Shown in pieces: positions 30,879 through 38,586 of a DNA stretch of 56,350 nt. The notes below the pieces were generated by a model. It saw nothing but the letters and a program-made list of their open reading frames with translations. It had not been told where the DNA came from and made no database searches. Positions within the stretch are counted from its first letter, which is position 1, and every line of letters begins with the position of its first letter. The stretch spans positions 1 to 56,350 of the forward strand of contig DASQKI010000014.1 in assembly GCA_035630615.1 (NCBI GenBank), given 5' to 3'. The position numbers and the translations under genes are program-made. This DNA comes from DATFRX01 sp035630615 (GTDB lineage: Bacteria; Actinomycetota; Actinomycetes; Propionibacteriales; Nocardioidaceae).

Positions 30879-32295
30879 GCTCGAAGGCCGAGACCAGGCG
30901 GCGCAGGCCCGGCCCGATGCGGCTGGCGTCAATGGCTCCGTATCCGATGACGAGACCGGACTGCCCCGGGCTTTTCGCGCAATAGCCCGCCAGGCTCTCG
31001 ACCGCGACATCCCGCTCGGCGGCGCGGGCGACGACGGCTTCGATGTCGAGTGCCGTGCCGGTGCGCGACCGGGCGCAGACATGCAGACCGGCCGACGACG
31101 GTACGGCCTCGAGCCAGTCGCCGAAGTCGCGCTCCAGCAGGTCGAGTACGAGTTCGTGCCGCTCGGCATAGACGCGGGTGGCCTTGCGTACGTGGCGGGC
31201 GAGCAGACCCTCTTCGAGGAACCGGGCCAGCGCAGCTTGGGTGAATATCTCGCCGTGCCGATCGGCGATCCACTTGGCCGCGCCCAGTGCAGGCTGGAGC
31301 GAGGCCGGCGCGACCAGGTAGCCGATCCGGAGCAGCGGCAGCAGGGTCTTGGAAAACGTGCCGATGTAGATGACCCGGCCCTCGCGGTCGATGCTCTGAA
31401 GCGGCTCCAAGGGGCGCCTCGAGTAGCGGAACTCACTGTCGTAGTCATCCTCGATGACGAGCGCGCCCTCGGCCCGAGCCCAATCGAGCAGCGCCCCGCG
31501 CCGGGCCAACGACATCGGGACTCCGGTCGGAAACTGGTGCGACGGCGTCGTATAGACGAGCCGAACCCCGGACGGGATCGCCGCCACGTCGAGCCCGTCG
31601 GCATCGACCGGCACCGGAGCCACCCGGGCACCGAGCGTCTCGAAGACGAGCCGTGCCTGGCGATAGCCCGGCTCCTCGACCGCCACCAGATCGCCGGGCT
31701 CAACGACGACCCGGCCGACGAGATCGATCGCCTGCTGAGCGCCCTGCGTCACGATCACATCGTCGGCACCGGCTCGCACCGAGCGGGCGACACCGGCGTA
31801 CCGGGCGATCGCGGCGCGCAACGGCTCGTGGCCCGCCGGATCGCCGTACTGTCCCGATCCGACGGTCGCCCGGCGGACCTCGCGCCCGACGAGACGCCGC
31901 CAGGTCTCGAGTGGAAACAGCGCAGCGTCGGGCACTCCGACCGAGAAGTTGTACAGCGGCGACGGCTTGGTCGTGCCCACCGGCAGCGTCCGCCAGATCG
32001 GCCGCGGTCGAACGTCGTGGCCCGACGGTGCTCGGCGCGATTGGGTGGCGACCGGTGCCGCCTCGCTGACATAGGTGCCGTTGCCGACCCGGGCGACCAG
32101 GAAACCCTCGGCGAGCAGCCGCTCGTAGGCGACGGCCACGGTGTTGCGGGCGACGTCCAGCCGGCGGGCCAGCTCCCGGCTCGGCGGCAGCCGTTCGCCG
32201 GCTCGAAGCCGGCCGTCGATGATCGCGTCGAGCAGCTGGCGGTAGATCCGGGCGGTCAGATCGCCGCGACCCTCCAGGCTCACGTGCAGGTCCAC
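30859..32295 (-). CDS. MocR-type GntR regulator with aminotransferase-like domain
   Basis: A 478-residue PLP-dependent regulator. Residues 1-75 are a GntR winged helix (LTARIYRQLLDAIIDGRLRA, LPPSRELARRLDVARNTVAV). The rest is a fold-type I aminotransferase domain: TQGAQQAIDLVGRVV, EEPGYRQARLVFETLGARV, VYTTPSHQFPTGVPMSLARR, EDDYDSEFRYSRRPLEPL and the PLP-lysine segment IGTFSKTLLPLLRIGY. MocR proteins sense PLP or an amino compound. GTG 32295 matches the domain boundary; the much longer upstream frame is antisense to the next gene. It is divergent from PEP-mutase paralogue 2 and convergent with paralogue 1, which are its likely targets. Confidence 0.9.
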   Translation of the reverse strand: MDLHVSLEGRGDLTARIYRQLLDAIIDGRLRAGERLPPSRELARRLDVARNTVAVAYERLLAEGFLVARVGNGTYVSEAAPVATQSRRAPSGHDVRPRPIWRTLPVGTTKPSPLYNFSVGVPDAALFPLETWRRLVGREVRRATVGSGQYGDPAGHEPLRAAIARYAGVARSVRAGADDVIVTQGAQQAIDLVGRVVVEPGDLVAVEEPGYRQARLVFETLGARVAPVPVDADGLDVAAIPSGVRLVYTTPSHQFPTGVPMSLARRGALLDWARAEGALVIEDDYDSEFRYSRRPLEPLQSIDREGRVIYIGTFSKTLLPLLRIGYLVAPASLQPALGAAKWIADRHGEIFTQAALARFLEEGLLARHVRKATRVYAERHELVLDLLERDFGDWLEAVPSSAGLHVCARSRTGTALDIEAVVARAAERDVAVESLAGYCAKSPGQSGLVIGYGAIDASRIGPGLRRLVSAFELTAAAR

Positions 32296-32391
32296 AGCGC
32301 GGACTGTACTTCGGCCGGCGGTCCAGCGGCCCAGTGCGCCGAGCCCGAATTGGCTCTCGTCGCGTCCGCTTCGCCGACCTAGGCTGCCGGC

Positions 32392-33168
32392 GTGGACCTT
32401 CTCGACCGCGCCGCCGAGCTCCGGCGGCTGCACGATGCCCCTGAGCTGCTGACCGTCGTCAACGTGTGGGACCCCTCGGGCGCCCGCGTCGTCTCGGACC
32501 AGCGGGGATGCCGCGCGATCGCGACGGCGAGCCACGCGATCGCGGCGGCGCACGGCTATCCCGACGGTGAGCAGATCCCGCTCGACCTGGTGCTCACCGC
32601 GACCGGCCGGATCGTCGACGCCGTGGACCTGCCGGTAACCGCCGATCTGGAGGCGGGCTACGGCGACTCCGAGACGACCGTGCGGCGGGCGATCTCCCTC
32701 GGAGTCGTCGGCGGCAACATCGAGGACGAGATGGTACCTCTGGCCGATGCCGTCGAGCGGATGAGCGGCGCCATCCGCGCCGGAGCCGCCGAAGGTGTCG
32801 AGTTCGTGCTCAACGCGCGTACCGACGCCTACGCCAGGGCCGGCGACCGCGACCCGGACGACGTGTTCGCCGACGCGGTCGAACGCGGGCAGGCGTTTCT
32901 CGACGTCGGTGCGACGTGCGTGTTCGTACCTGGGGTGCGCGACGCCGAGATCATCGGTCGTCTGGTCGAGGCGATCGGCGAGCGCAAGGTGAGCGTGCTG
33001 GTCGGGCCCGGCTCGCCGTCGCTCGCCGAGCTGACCGATCTGGGCGTGGCCCGGGTCTCGTGTGGACCGTGGGCGCACCGGCACACCCTCAACGCCCTCG
33101 CCGACCTCGCGACCGGACTGCTCGCGGGCACCGGCGAGATCCCGGCCGGCACCCGCCCGCTGGGCTAG
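32392..33168 (+). CDS. Isocitrate lyase/PEP mutase superfamily protein (paralogue 2)
   Basis: A 258-residue TIM-barrel protein: LLTVVNVWDPSGARVVSDQR, LPVTADLEAGYGDSETTVRR, VVGGNIEDEMVPLADAVERM, EFVLNARTDAYARAG, GATCVFVPGV and KVSVLVGPGSPSLAELTDLG. As in paralogue 1, the KxCGH motif is absent, so classical isocitrate lyase chemistry is unlikely. The two paralogues are clearly diverged, not a recent duplication. GTG 32392 is 96 bases from the divergent MocR start, and control by MocR is the simplest reading. Confidence 0.85.
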   Translation: MDLLDRAAELRRLHDAPELLTVVNVWDPSGARVVSDQRGCRAIATASHAIAAAHGYPDGEQIPLDLVLTATGRIVDAVDLPVTADLEAGYGDSETTVRRAISLGVVGGNIEDEMVPLADAVERMSGAIRAGAAEGVEFVLNARTDAYARAGDRDPDDVFADAVERGQAFLDVGATCVFVPGVRDAEIIGRLVEAIGERKVSVLVGPGSPSLAELTDLGVARVSCGPWAHRHTLNALADLATGLLAGTGEIPAGTRPLG

Positions 33169-33227
33169 GGCGGCAGGCGTCCTCGACCGCGGCGGTGACC
33201 GGTCCGCCCAGCCAGTAATTTCGCGCG

Positions 33228-33901
33228 GTGACCATCGACAACATTACAGCCGCGGCGGCCGGCACCTGGACTCTTGGCGACCACACCGCCAACCGCATGG
33301 GCTTCGGCTCGATGCGGATCACGGCGAATCCCGACCGCGAGCTGGCGATCCGGATCGTCCGCCGGGCCGTCGAGCTCGGAGTCAACCACATCGACACCGC
33401 GGCGTTCTACATGTCGCCGGGCGGCACTCTCGGGGTCGGGAGTGGACCACGGCGGTACGCGACCGATTCGGGACGCGCTGCACCCGTACCCCGACGACGT
33501 CGTCATCGCGACCAAGGTCGGGCCTGGCGAGGACGCCGACAGCGAGTTCATCCAGGCGACGACGCCGGAGCAGTTGCGCTATCAGGTCGAGGAAAACCTG
33601 CGCCGGCTCGGTCGCGACCACCTCGACCTGGTCAACCTCACGCGGCATCGCGTTCGTGCCGTTCTTCGCGATCGCCGGCTCCAACCGTGAGGACGGCGCG
33701 ACCGAACAGCACGCCGAGGCAGTACGCGAGATCGCCGACGTCCACGGCGTCAGCCCGCACCAAGTACGGCTGGCCTGGACTTTGCATCAGGGTCCGCATG
33801 TCCTCGCCATACCCGGGACCGGCGACCTGGCGCATCTCGACGCCAACGTCGCCGCCGGTGCGGTTCGGCTGGGCGACGACGAACTCGCCAGGCTCGGCTA
33901 G
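33228..33901 (+). pseudogene. Broken aldo/keto reductase gene (frameshift plus internal deletion)
   Basis: Three reading frames together outline one aldo/keto reductase. The first gives TWTLGDHTANRMGFGSMRIT and VNHIDTAAFYMSPGGTLGVG; after about 33430 a second frame gives IRDALHPYPDDVVIATKVGP and LRRLGRDHLDLVNL; after about 33640 a third gives GIAFVPFFAIAGSNREDG, HGVSPHQVRLAWTLHQGP and VLAIPGTGDLAHLDANVAAG. About 60-70 residues that normally lie between LDLVNL and GIAFVPFF (including the IRHLGVSN strand) are missing. A frameshift and a deletion together argue for genuine decay, not a reading error. The stop overlaps the convergent flavoenzyme gene by four bases. Confidence 0.85.
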
Positions 33902-35499
33902 GCCGGCGGGATCAGCTTGCCGGGATTGAGCACGCCGATCGGATCGAGCGTCGTTTTGACGGCCCGCAGCACCTCGATACCCAGGCTGCCGATCTCCGAC
34001 TCCATCCAGGGGCGGTGGTCGAGCCCGACGGCGTGGTGGTGCGTGATCGTCGCGCCCTGCCGGCTGATCGCCTCGCTCGCCGCCCGCTTGGCGGCCGCCC
34101 ACTGCGCGATCGGATCGGATGCCGCCTTGGCCACCACGGTGAAGTAGAGCGAGGCTCCGGTCGGATAGGCGTGCGAGATGTGGCACAACACCAGCGGTGG
34201 TGTTCCGGCGCCGGTGAGCTCGGTCGTCAGCGCGTCGCGAACGGCCGCGCCGAGCGCGTCGAGCCGGGCCCACGTCGTCGCGGTCTCGAGCGTCTCGACC
34301 TGCGCGCCGGCGTCCAGCAGTGCGTCGCGGAGGTACGGACCGCGGTAGCGACCGGACCGCCATCCGTGGCCGATGTCGGCGGCGAGCGGGGTGCCGCCCG
34401 ATTCGCGTAGCAGCGCCGTGGTCGCCTTCTCGGCCGCCGCCACCGAAGCGGACGTGCCTTCGTGCGAGGCGATCAGCAGACAGCCACCGGTTGCCGGGCT
34501 CTCGGTGTCGACGTCGCCGCCCATCGCCAGATTGACCGCGGTCTCCGCTTCATCTGACAGCCGGGTCACCGTCGGGAGCGCACCGCCTTGGGCCAGCTGC
34601 CGAACGGCGTCGGCACCGGTGGCGAAGTCGGCGAACAGCCAGGCCTCGTCGAGCACCGCTTCGGGCACCGGCCGGACCCGCACGGTCACCTCGGTGACGA
34701 CGCCCAGCGTCCCTTCGCTGCCCAGGAAGAGCTGACGGAGATCCGGGCCGGCGGCAGACGCCGGCGCCCGTCCCAGCTCCAGGCTGCCCGAGGGCGTCGC
34801 GATACGCAGCGCCTCTACGAGCTCGTCGAACCGTCCGTACCCTGACGAAGCCTGCCCGGCCGATCGCGTCGCCGCGAAACCACCGACGGTCGCGTATTCG
34901 AAGCTCTGCGGGAAATGGCCGACGGTCAGACCCTGTGCGTTGAGGAGCCGTTCCGCCTCGGGCCCCGTCAGTCCCGGCTCCAGGCGCGCCGTCATCGACC
35001 GCTCGTCGACGTCGACGAGCCGTGCCATCCGGGACAGGTCGAGTGCGAGCACCGACCTGAAGGCGCCACGCGCGGGTTCGACTCCCCCGACCACACTGGT
35101 GCCACCGCCGAACGGCACGACTGCCACGCCGTGCTCGGAGCACTCCTTCAGCACGTCGATGACCTCGTCGTGCTTCGCCGGCAACACGACGGCATCCGGC
35201 GCGTCGTCGGCGTCTCCTGCGCGTCGACGCCAGAGGTCGGTCGTGCTCTTGCCGCCGACGTGGAGCAGCCGGCTGTCGCGGTCGAGCCGGACGTGGTCGG
35301 CGCCGACAACAGTGGTCAGCGCGTCGCGCGCGGCCGGCTTCAGCACCGGCTCCGGCAGGTCGACGGCGCCCGGTCGGACCTTCGGAGGCGCCGCCGCCGG
35401 ATCCACTCCGAGCCCCTGACGCAGCAGGTCGATCACCTGGTCGGAAAGAGTCATCCGGTCGGCGTCGATCCCCCACACGCCCCATCGCAGGTCGGCCAT
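33898..35499 (-). CDS. FAD-binding oxidase, alkyldihydroxyacetonephosphate synthase-like
   Basis: A 533-residue VAO/PCMH-type flavoprotein. The FAD domain has HDEVIDVLKECSEHGVAVVP, FGGGTSVVGGVEP, LTVGHFPQSFEYATVGGFAA, SSGYGRFDELVEALRI and LFLGSEGTLGVVTEVTVRVR. The C-terminal cap has ICHISHAYPTGASLYFT-like LVLCHISHAYPTGASLYFTV, the His cluster ITHHHAVGLDHRPWM and VLNPGKLIP. These are hallmarks of the AGPS/D-lactate-dehydrogenase-like family; in bacteria the true substrate is often unproven, ether-lipid synthesis being one option. ATG 35499 starts MADLRWGVWG, the usual N-terminus. It is divergent from the aldo/keto reductase at 35594. Confidence 0.87.
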   Translation of the reverse strand: MADLRWGVWGIDADRMTLSDQVIDLLRQGLGVDPAAAPPKVRPGAVDLPEPVLKPAARDALTTVVGADHVRLDRDSRLLHVGGKSTTDLWRRRAGDADDAPDAVVLPAKHDEVIDVLKECSEHGVAVVPFGGGTSVVGGVEPARGAFRSVLALDLSRMARLVDVDERSMTARLEPGLTGPEAERLLNAQGLTVGHFPQSFEYATVGGFAATRSAGQASSGYGRFDELVEALRIATPSGSLELGRAPASAAGPDLRQLFLGSEGTLGVVTEVTVRVRPVPEAVLDEAWLFADFATGADAVRQLAQGGALPTVTRLSDEAETAVNLAMGGDVDTESPATGGCLLIASHEGTSASVAAAEKATTALLRESGGTPLAADIGHGWRSGRYRGPYLRDALLDAGAQVETLETATTWARLDALGAAVRDALTTELTGAGTPPLVLCHISHAYPTGASLYFTVVAKAASDPIAQWAAAKRAASEAISRQGATITHHHAVGLDHRPWMESEIGSLGIEVLRAVKTTLDPIGVLNPGKLIPPA

Positions 35500-35593
35500 G
35501 GCCCACACTCTGACAGACCGCCGCCGATGCCAGGTGCACCCATCGAGGCTTGCGAGGGAGACGGCGTCGGCCACGACTGGCAGGCTGGGGGCC

Positions 35594-36622
35594 ATGACGT
35601 ATCAGGCTGCCGCGCAACGCTACGACTCGATTACCTACCGCCGTTGCGGACGCAGCGGCCTCAAGCTGCCCCTCCTGTCACTCGGGCTCTGGCACAACTT
35701 CGGCGACGAACGGCCGATGGACACGCAGCGCGCCATCGTCCGGCGAGCCTTCGACCGCGGCATCACGCACTTCGACCTGGCCAACAACTACGGCCCGCCC
35801 TACGGTGCGGCCGAGACCAACTTCGGTCGCATCATGCGCGAAGACCTCGCCGCCTATCGCAACGAGCTCGTGATCTCGACGAAGGCCGGCTGGGACATGT
35901 GGCCCGGCCCGTACGGTGACCTCGGGTCGCGCAAATACCTGCTGTCGAGCCTCGACGATTCGCTGCACAGGATGGGTCTCGACTACGTCGACATCTTCTA
36001 CAGCCACCGATTCGACCCGGGCACGCCGGTCGAGGAGACGATGGGCGCCCTCGACACCGCCGTCCGGCAGGGCAAGGCGCTCTACGCCGGGATCTCGTCG
36101 TACGGCCCGGAGCGGACCCGAGAGGCGGCCGCGATCTTGTCCGAGCTCGGCACGCCCTTGCTGATCCACCAGCCTTCGTACTCGATGCTCAACCGATGGA
36201 TCGAGCCTGAGCTGCTCGACGTACTCGAGGACGTCGGCGCCGGCTGCATCGCGTTCACCGTGCTGGCCCAAGGCATGCTCACCGGCAAGTACATCGAGGG
36301 CATCCCTGAGGGGTCCCGCGCGTCGCGACCGAGCAACACGATCGACACCAGCAAGCTCAACGAGGAGACCGCCGAGCGGCTGAGGGGACTCCAGGACATC
36401 GCCGAGTCGCGCGGACAGTCGCTGGCGCAGCTGGCCCTCGCCTGGGCGCTGCGCGACCAGCGCATGACGTCGCTGGTCATCGGCGCCAGCAGCGTAAAGC
36501 AGCTCGACGAAAACCTGGATGCCCTGAGCCGGCTCGACTTCAGTGACGACGAGCTGCGTCAGATCGACGGGTTCGCCGTCGAGACGGGCGTCGACCTCTG
36601 GCGTGCGTCGAGCACGAGCTGA
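35594..36622 (+). CDS. Aldo/keto reductase, L-glyceraldehyde 3-phosphate reductase (YghZ) type
   Basis: A 342-residue AKR14-type enzyme: YRRCGRSGLKLPLLSLGLWH, FDRGITHFDLANNYGPPYGA with Asp and Tyr of the tetrad, ELVISTKAGWDMWPGPYGD with Lys, YVDIFYSHRFDPGTPVEETM with His, AGISSYGPERT, and VLAQGMLTGKYIEGIPEGSR. The long GPYG/SR insertion and MLTGKY are diagnostic of the YghZ/GprA group, which detoxifies glyceraldehyde phosphate and methylglyoxal with NADPH. ATG 35594 begins MTYQAAAQRYDSITYRR, the normal family start. All catalytic residues are intact, unlike the broken aldo/keto reductase at 33228. Confidence 0.9.
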   Translation: MTYQAAAQRYDSITYRRCGRSGLKLPLLSLGLWHNFGDERPMDTQRAIVRRAFDRGITHFDLANNYGPPYGAAETNFGRIMREDLAAYRNELVISTKAGWDMWPGPYGDLGSRKYLLSSLDDSLHRMGLDYVDIFYSHRFDPGTPVEETMGALDTAVRQGKALYAGISSYGPERTREAAAILSELGTPLLIHQPSYSMLNRWIEPELLDVLEDVGAGCIAFTVLAQGMLTGKYIEGIPEGSRASRPSNTIDTSKLNEETAERLRGLQDIAESRGQSLAQLALAWALRDQRMTSLVIGASSVKQLDENLDALSRLDFSDDELRQIDGFAVETGVDLWRASSTS

Positions 36623-36639
36623 CGCTCGCGGGCACTTCG

Positions 36640-37281
36640 CTAGACCGTCACCGACTCGACCGGGGTCAATCGGCGGTAGTCGATGCCGTACGCCGCGGCG
36701 ACCCGCTCGAGGTGGGCGCCGACGAAGCCGAGGCCGATGTCGCTCAGCAGCGCGTCGTGGATCGGGTATGCCCGGCGCGGGCGCACCGCGATCAGGAAGT
36801 CGAGCACCTCGGCGATCTTGGACCACGGCGCGTGCATCGGCACCAGCAACGTCTCGACCAACGTCGTCGGCACCTCGAACGAATCACCCGGGTGATAGAC
36901 CGCGTCGTCGATCACGTAGCCCACATTGGCCACGACGGGCACCGAGTGGTGGATCAGCGCGTGTTGGCCTCCGACGACGCGCACGTCGAGACCGCCGGCC
37001 TCCACGGCGTCGCCGGGCTCGACCGTGGTCACCCGATCGCCGATCTCGGCCAGCTTGGCCGCGACGGACGCCGGTGCCCAGACTCGTAGCTCCGGATCGG
37101 TCGCCGCCGCGTTGGTCAGAGCGTCGACGTTGAGGTGGTCGGGGTGTTCATGCGTCACGAGCACCGCGTGTGCCCCAGACAGCGCCGTCTCGACCTCGGA
37201 GAACTCGCCCGGGTCGACCACCAACGCGCTGTCGCGGTCGTCGATGCGCACGCACGAGTGGGTGTATTTGGTGATCTCCAT
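36640..37281 (-). CDS. MBL-fold metallo-hydrolase (UlaG-like)
   Basis: A 213-residue metallo-beta-lactamase-fold protein: EITKYTHSCVRID, ALVVDPGEFSEV, the metal motif VLVTHEHPDHLNVDAL (HxHxDH) and NVGYVIDDAVYHPGDSFEVP, with a late AYPIHDALL histidine. The short form without an oxidoreductase or lactonase signature matches uncharacterised UlaG-like hydrolases. It starts at ATG 37281 and lies 42 bases downstream of dinB on the same strand, so cotranscription with dinB is possible. Confidence 0.87.
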   Translation of the reverse strand: MEITKYTHSCVRIDDRDSALVVDPGEFSEVETALSGAHAVLVTHEHPDHLNVDALTNAAATDPELRVWAPASVAAKLAEIGDRVTTVEPGDAVEAGGLDVRVVGGQHALIHHSVPVVANVGYVIDDAVYHPGDSFEVPTTLVETLLVPMHAPWSKIAEVLDFLIAVRPRRAYPIHDALLSDIGLGFVGAHLERVAAAYGIDYRRLTPVESVTV

Positions 37282-37323
37282 CGCGCCGAGCGTACGCCCC
37301 GCTACGTCCGGTGTCGCGGGGAT

Positions 37324-38547
37324 CTAGTCGGGCAGCAGCGGCACCGACAACCCCTCCCCACGACCCACGAGTACGCCGCGAGTGATCGCCGACGAGCCGA
37401 AGCGGTCCCGAACCCGGTCGAGCGCGCCGTCGAGCGAGGCCGGCTCCCGACGGTCGATCGGCAAGGTCAGCTGGATCGCCCGGTCGTCGTCCAAATTGGT
37501 GAGCGTCACCCCGATCAGTGTCAGGCCGCGGGCGCGGATCAGCGGTGTCGACGCCCGCAAGAGCCGGCGCGCGGTCGACATGATCGGCGCCGTGTCACAA
37601 GTCGCGTCGGGCAACGTGTGCGAGCGAGTGGCCCGTTCGAAGTCTTCGAAGCGCATCCGCAAGACGACGGTCCGGCACACCCGATGCGCACCGCGGAGCC
37701 GCCGCGCCAGCTTGTCGACCAGACCCATCAGGTAGCCGTCGACCTCCTCGAACGTCCGGCGCCGCATGCCGAGGGCACGCTGCGCTCCCATCGACCGACG
37801 CCGCCGGCCGACCTCGACCGGACGCGGATCGCGGTTGTGCGCCAGCGCATAGAGATGGCGCGCCGACGCCGGGCCCAGCATCGACACCAGGGCGGGCTCG
37901 CCGAGCAGAGCGACATCACGAACCATCGTGATGCCTCGATGCCGAAGCTTGAGAGCAGTCTTGGCCCCAACGCCCCAGAGACGCTCGACGGGCAGCCCGT
38001 GCAAGAACTCCAACTCGTCGTCGGGCGGGACGAGCAGCAGTCCGTCGGGCTTGGCGACGGCACTCGCGACCTTGGCCAAGAACTTCGTCCGAGCGACTCC
38101 GACCGTCAGCGCCAGGCCCACGCGTTCGAGCACGTCTCGACGCAGCCGCGCACCGATCTCGACCGGGGTCCCCGACAACCGCCGAAGCCCGCCAACGTCG
38201 AGGAAGGCTTCGTCGATCGAGAGCCCCTCGACCAACGGCGTCGTCTGCTCGAAGACCTCGAAGACGGCCTTGCTCGCCTCGGAGTAGGCGCTCATGCGCG
38301 GTCGAACGACGGTCGCCTGCGGACACAGTCGGTGGGCCTGCCGGCCACCCATCGCGGTCTTGATCCCGTAGGCCTTGGCCTCGTAGCTCGCCGCGAGGAC
38401 GACTCCCATGCCCACGATGACCGGCCGGCCGCGCAGCCGGGCGTCGTCGCGCTGCTCAACCGAGGCATAGAACGCATCGAGATCGGCATGCAGGATCGTC
38501 GCCTGGCCTCGCGGTATCGCGCCAACCCGCCCGGACTTTCGCCGCAT
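37324..38547 (-). CDS. dinB: DNA polymerase IV
   Basis: A 407-residue Y-family translesion polymerase. The catalytic carboxylates are in ILHADLDAFYASVEQRDD and GLSIDEAFLDVGGL. Other landmarks are the fingers RPVIVGMGVVLAASYEAKAY, VGVARTKFLAKVASAVAKPD, the helix-hairpin-helix LWGVGAKTALKLRHRGI and the little-finger domain after residue 240. It bypasses damaged template bases with low fidelity. AGGAGG lies seven to eight bases before ATG 38547. An SOS box lies ten bases upstream, so induction by DNA damage through LexA is expected. Confidence 0.93.
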   Translation of the reverse strand: MRRKSGRVGAIPRGQATILHADLDAFYASVEQRDDARLRGRPVIVGMGVVLAASYEAKAYGIKTAMGGRQAHRLCPQATVVRPRMSAYSEASKAVFEVFEQTTPLVEGLSIDEAFLDVGGLRRLSGTPVEIGARLRRDVLERVGLALTVGVARTKFLAKVASAVAKPDGLLLVPPDDELEFLHGLPVERLWGVGAKTALKLRHRGITMVRDVALLGEPALVSMLGPASARHLYALAHNRDPRPVEVGRRRRSMGAQRALGMRRRTFEEVDGYLMGLVDKLARRLRGAHRVCRTVVLRMRFEDFERATRSHTLPDATCDTAPIMSTARRLLRASTPLIRARGLTLIGVTLTNLDDDRAIQLTLPIDRREPASLDGALDRVRDRFGSSAITRGVLVGRGEGLSVPLLPD

Positions 38548-38557
38548 CCCTTCCTCC

Positions 38558-38573
38558 TCGAACGTATGTTCGA
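38558..38573. promoter_or_regulatory. LexA-binding SOS box between dinB and the radical SAM gene
   Basis: TCGAACGTATGTTCGA is a perfect 16-bp palindrome of the actinobacterial SOS-box form TCGAAC-N4-GTTCGA. It is the only such site in the 39-base gap between two divergent start codons. On the plus strand it abuts TAGACT (38574-38579), whose predicted start point is ATG 38587, a leaderless arrangement. Confidence 0.9.
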
Positions 38574-38586
38574 TAGACTACCGCAC

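Noticed and set aside
30859..33084. 741-codon minus-strand frame as one protein
   Set aside because: Only the part from GTG 32295 is the MocR regulator; the upstream 263 codons are antisense to PEP-mutase paralogue 2.
37297..37321. CCCCGC/GCGGGG hairpin between the MBL gene and dinB
   Set aside because: Only six base pairs in a GC-rich sequence; not distinguishable from chance.
37135..38586. N-terminal extension of the radical SAM protein by 484 codons
   Set aside because: This part is antisense to dinB and the end of the MBL gene; the SOS box and -10 box place the start at 38587.
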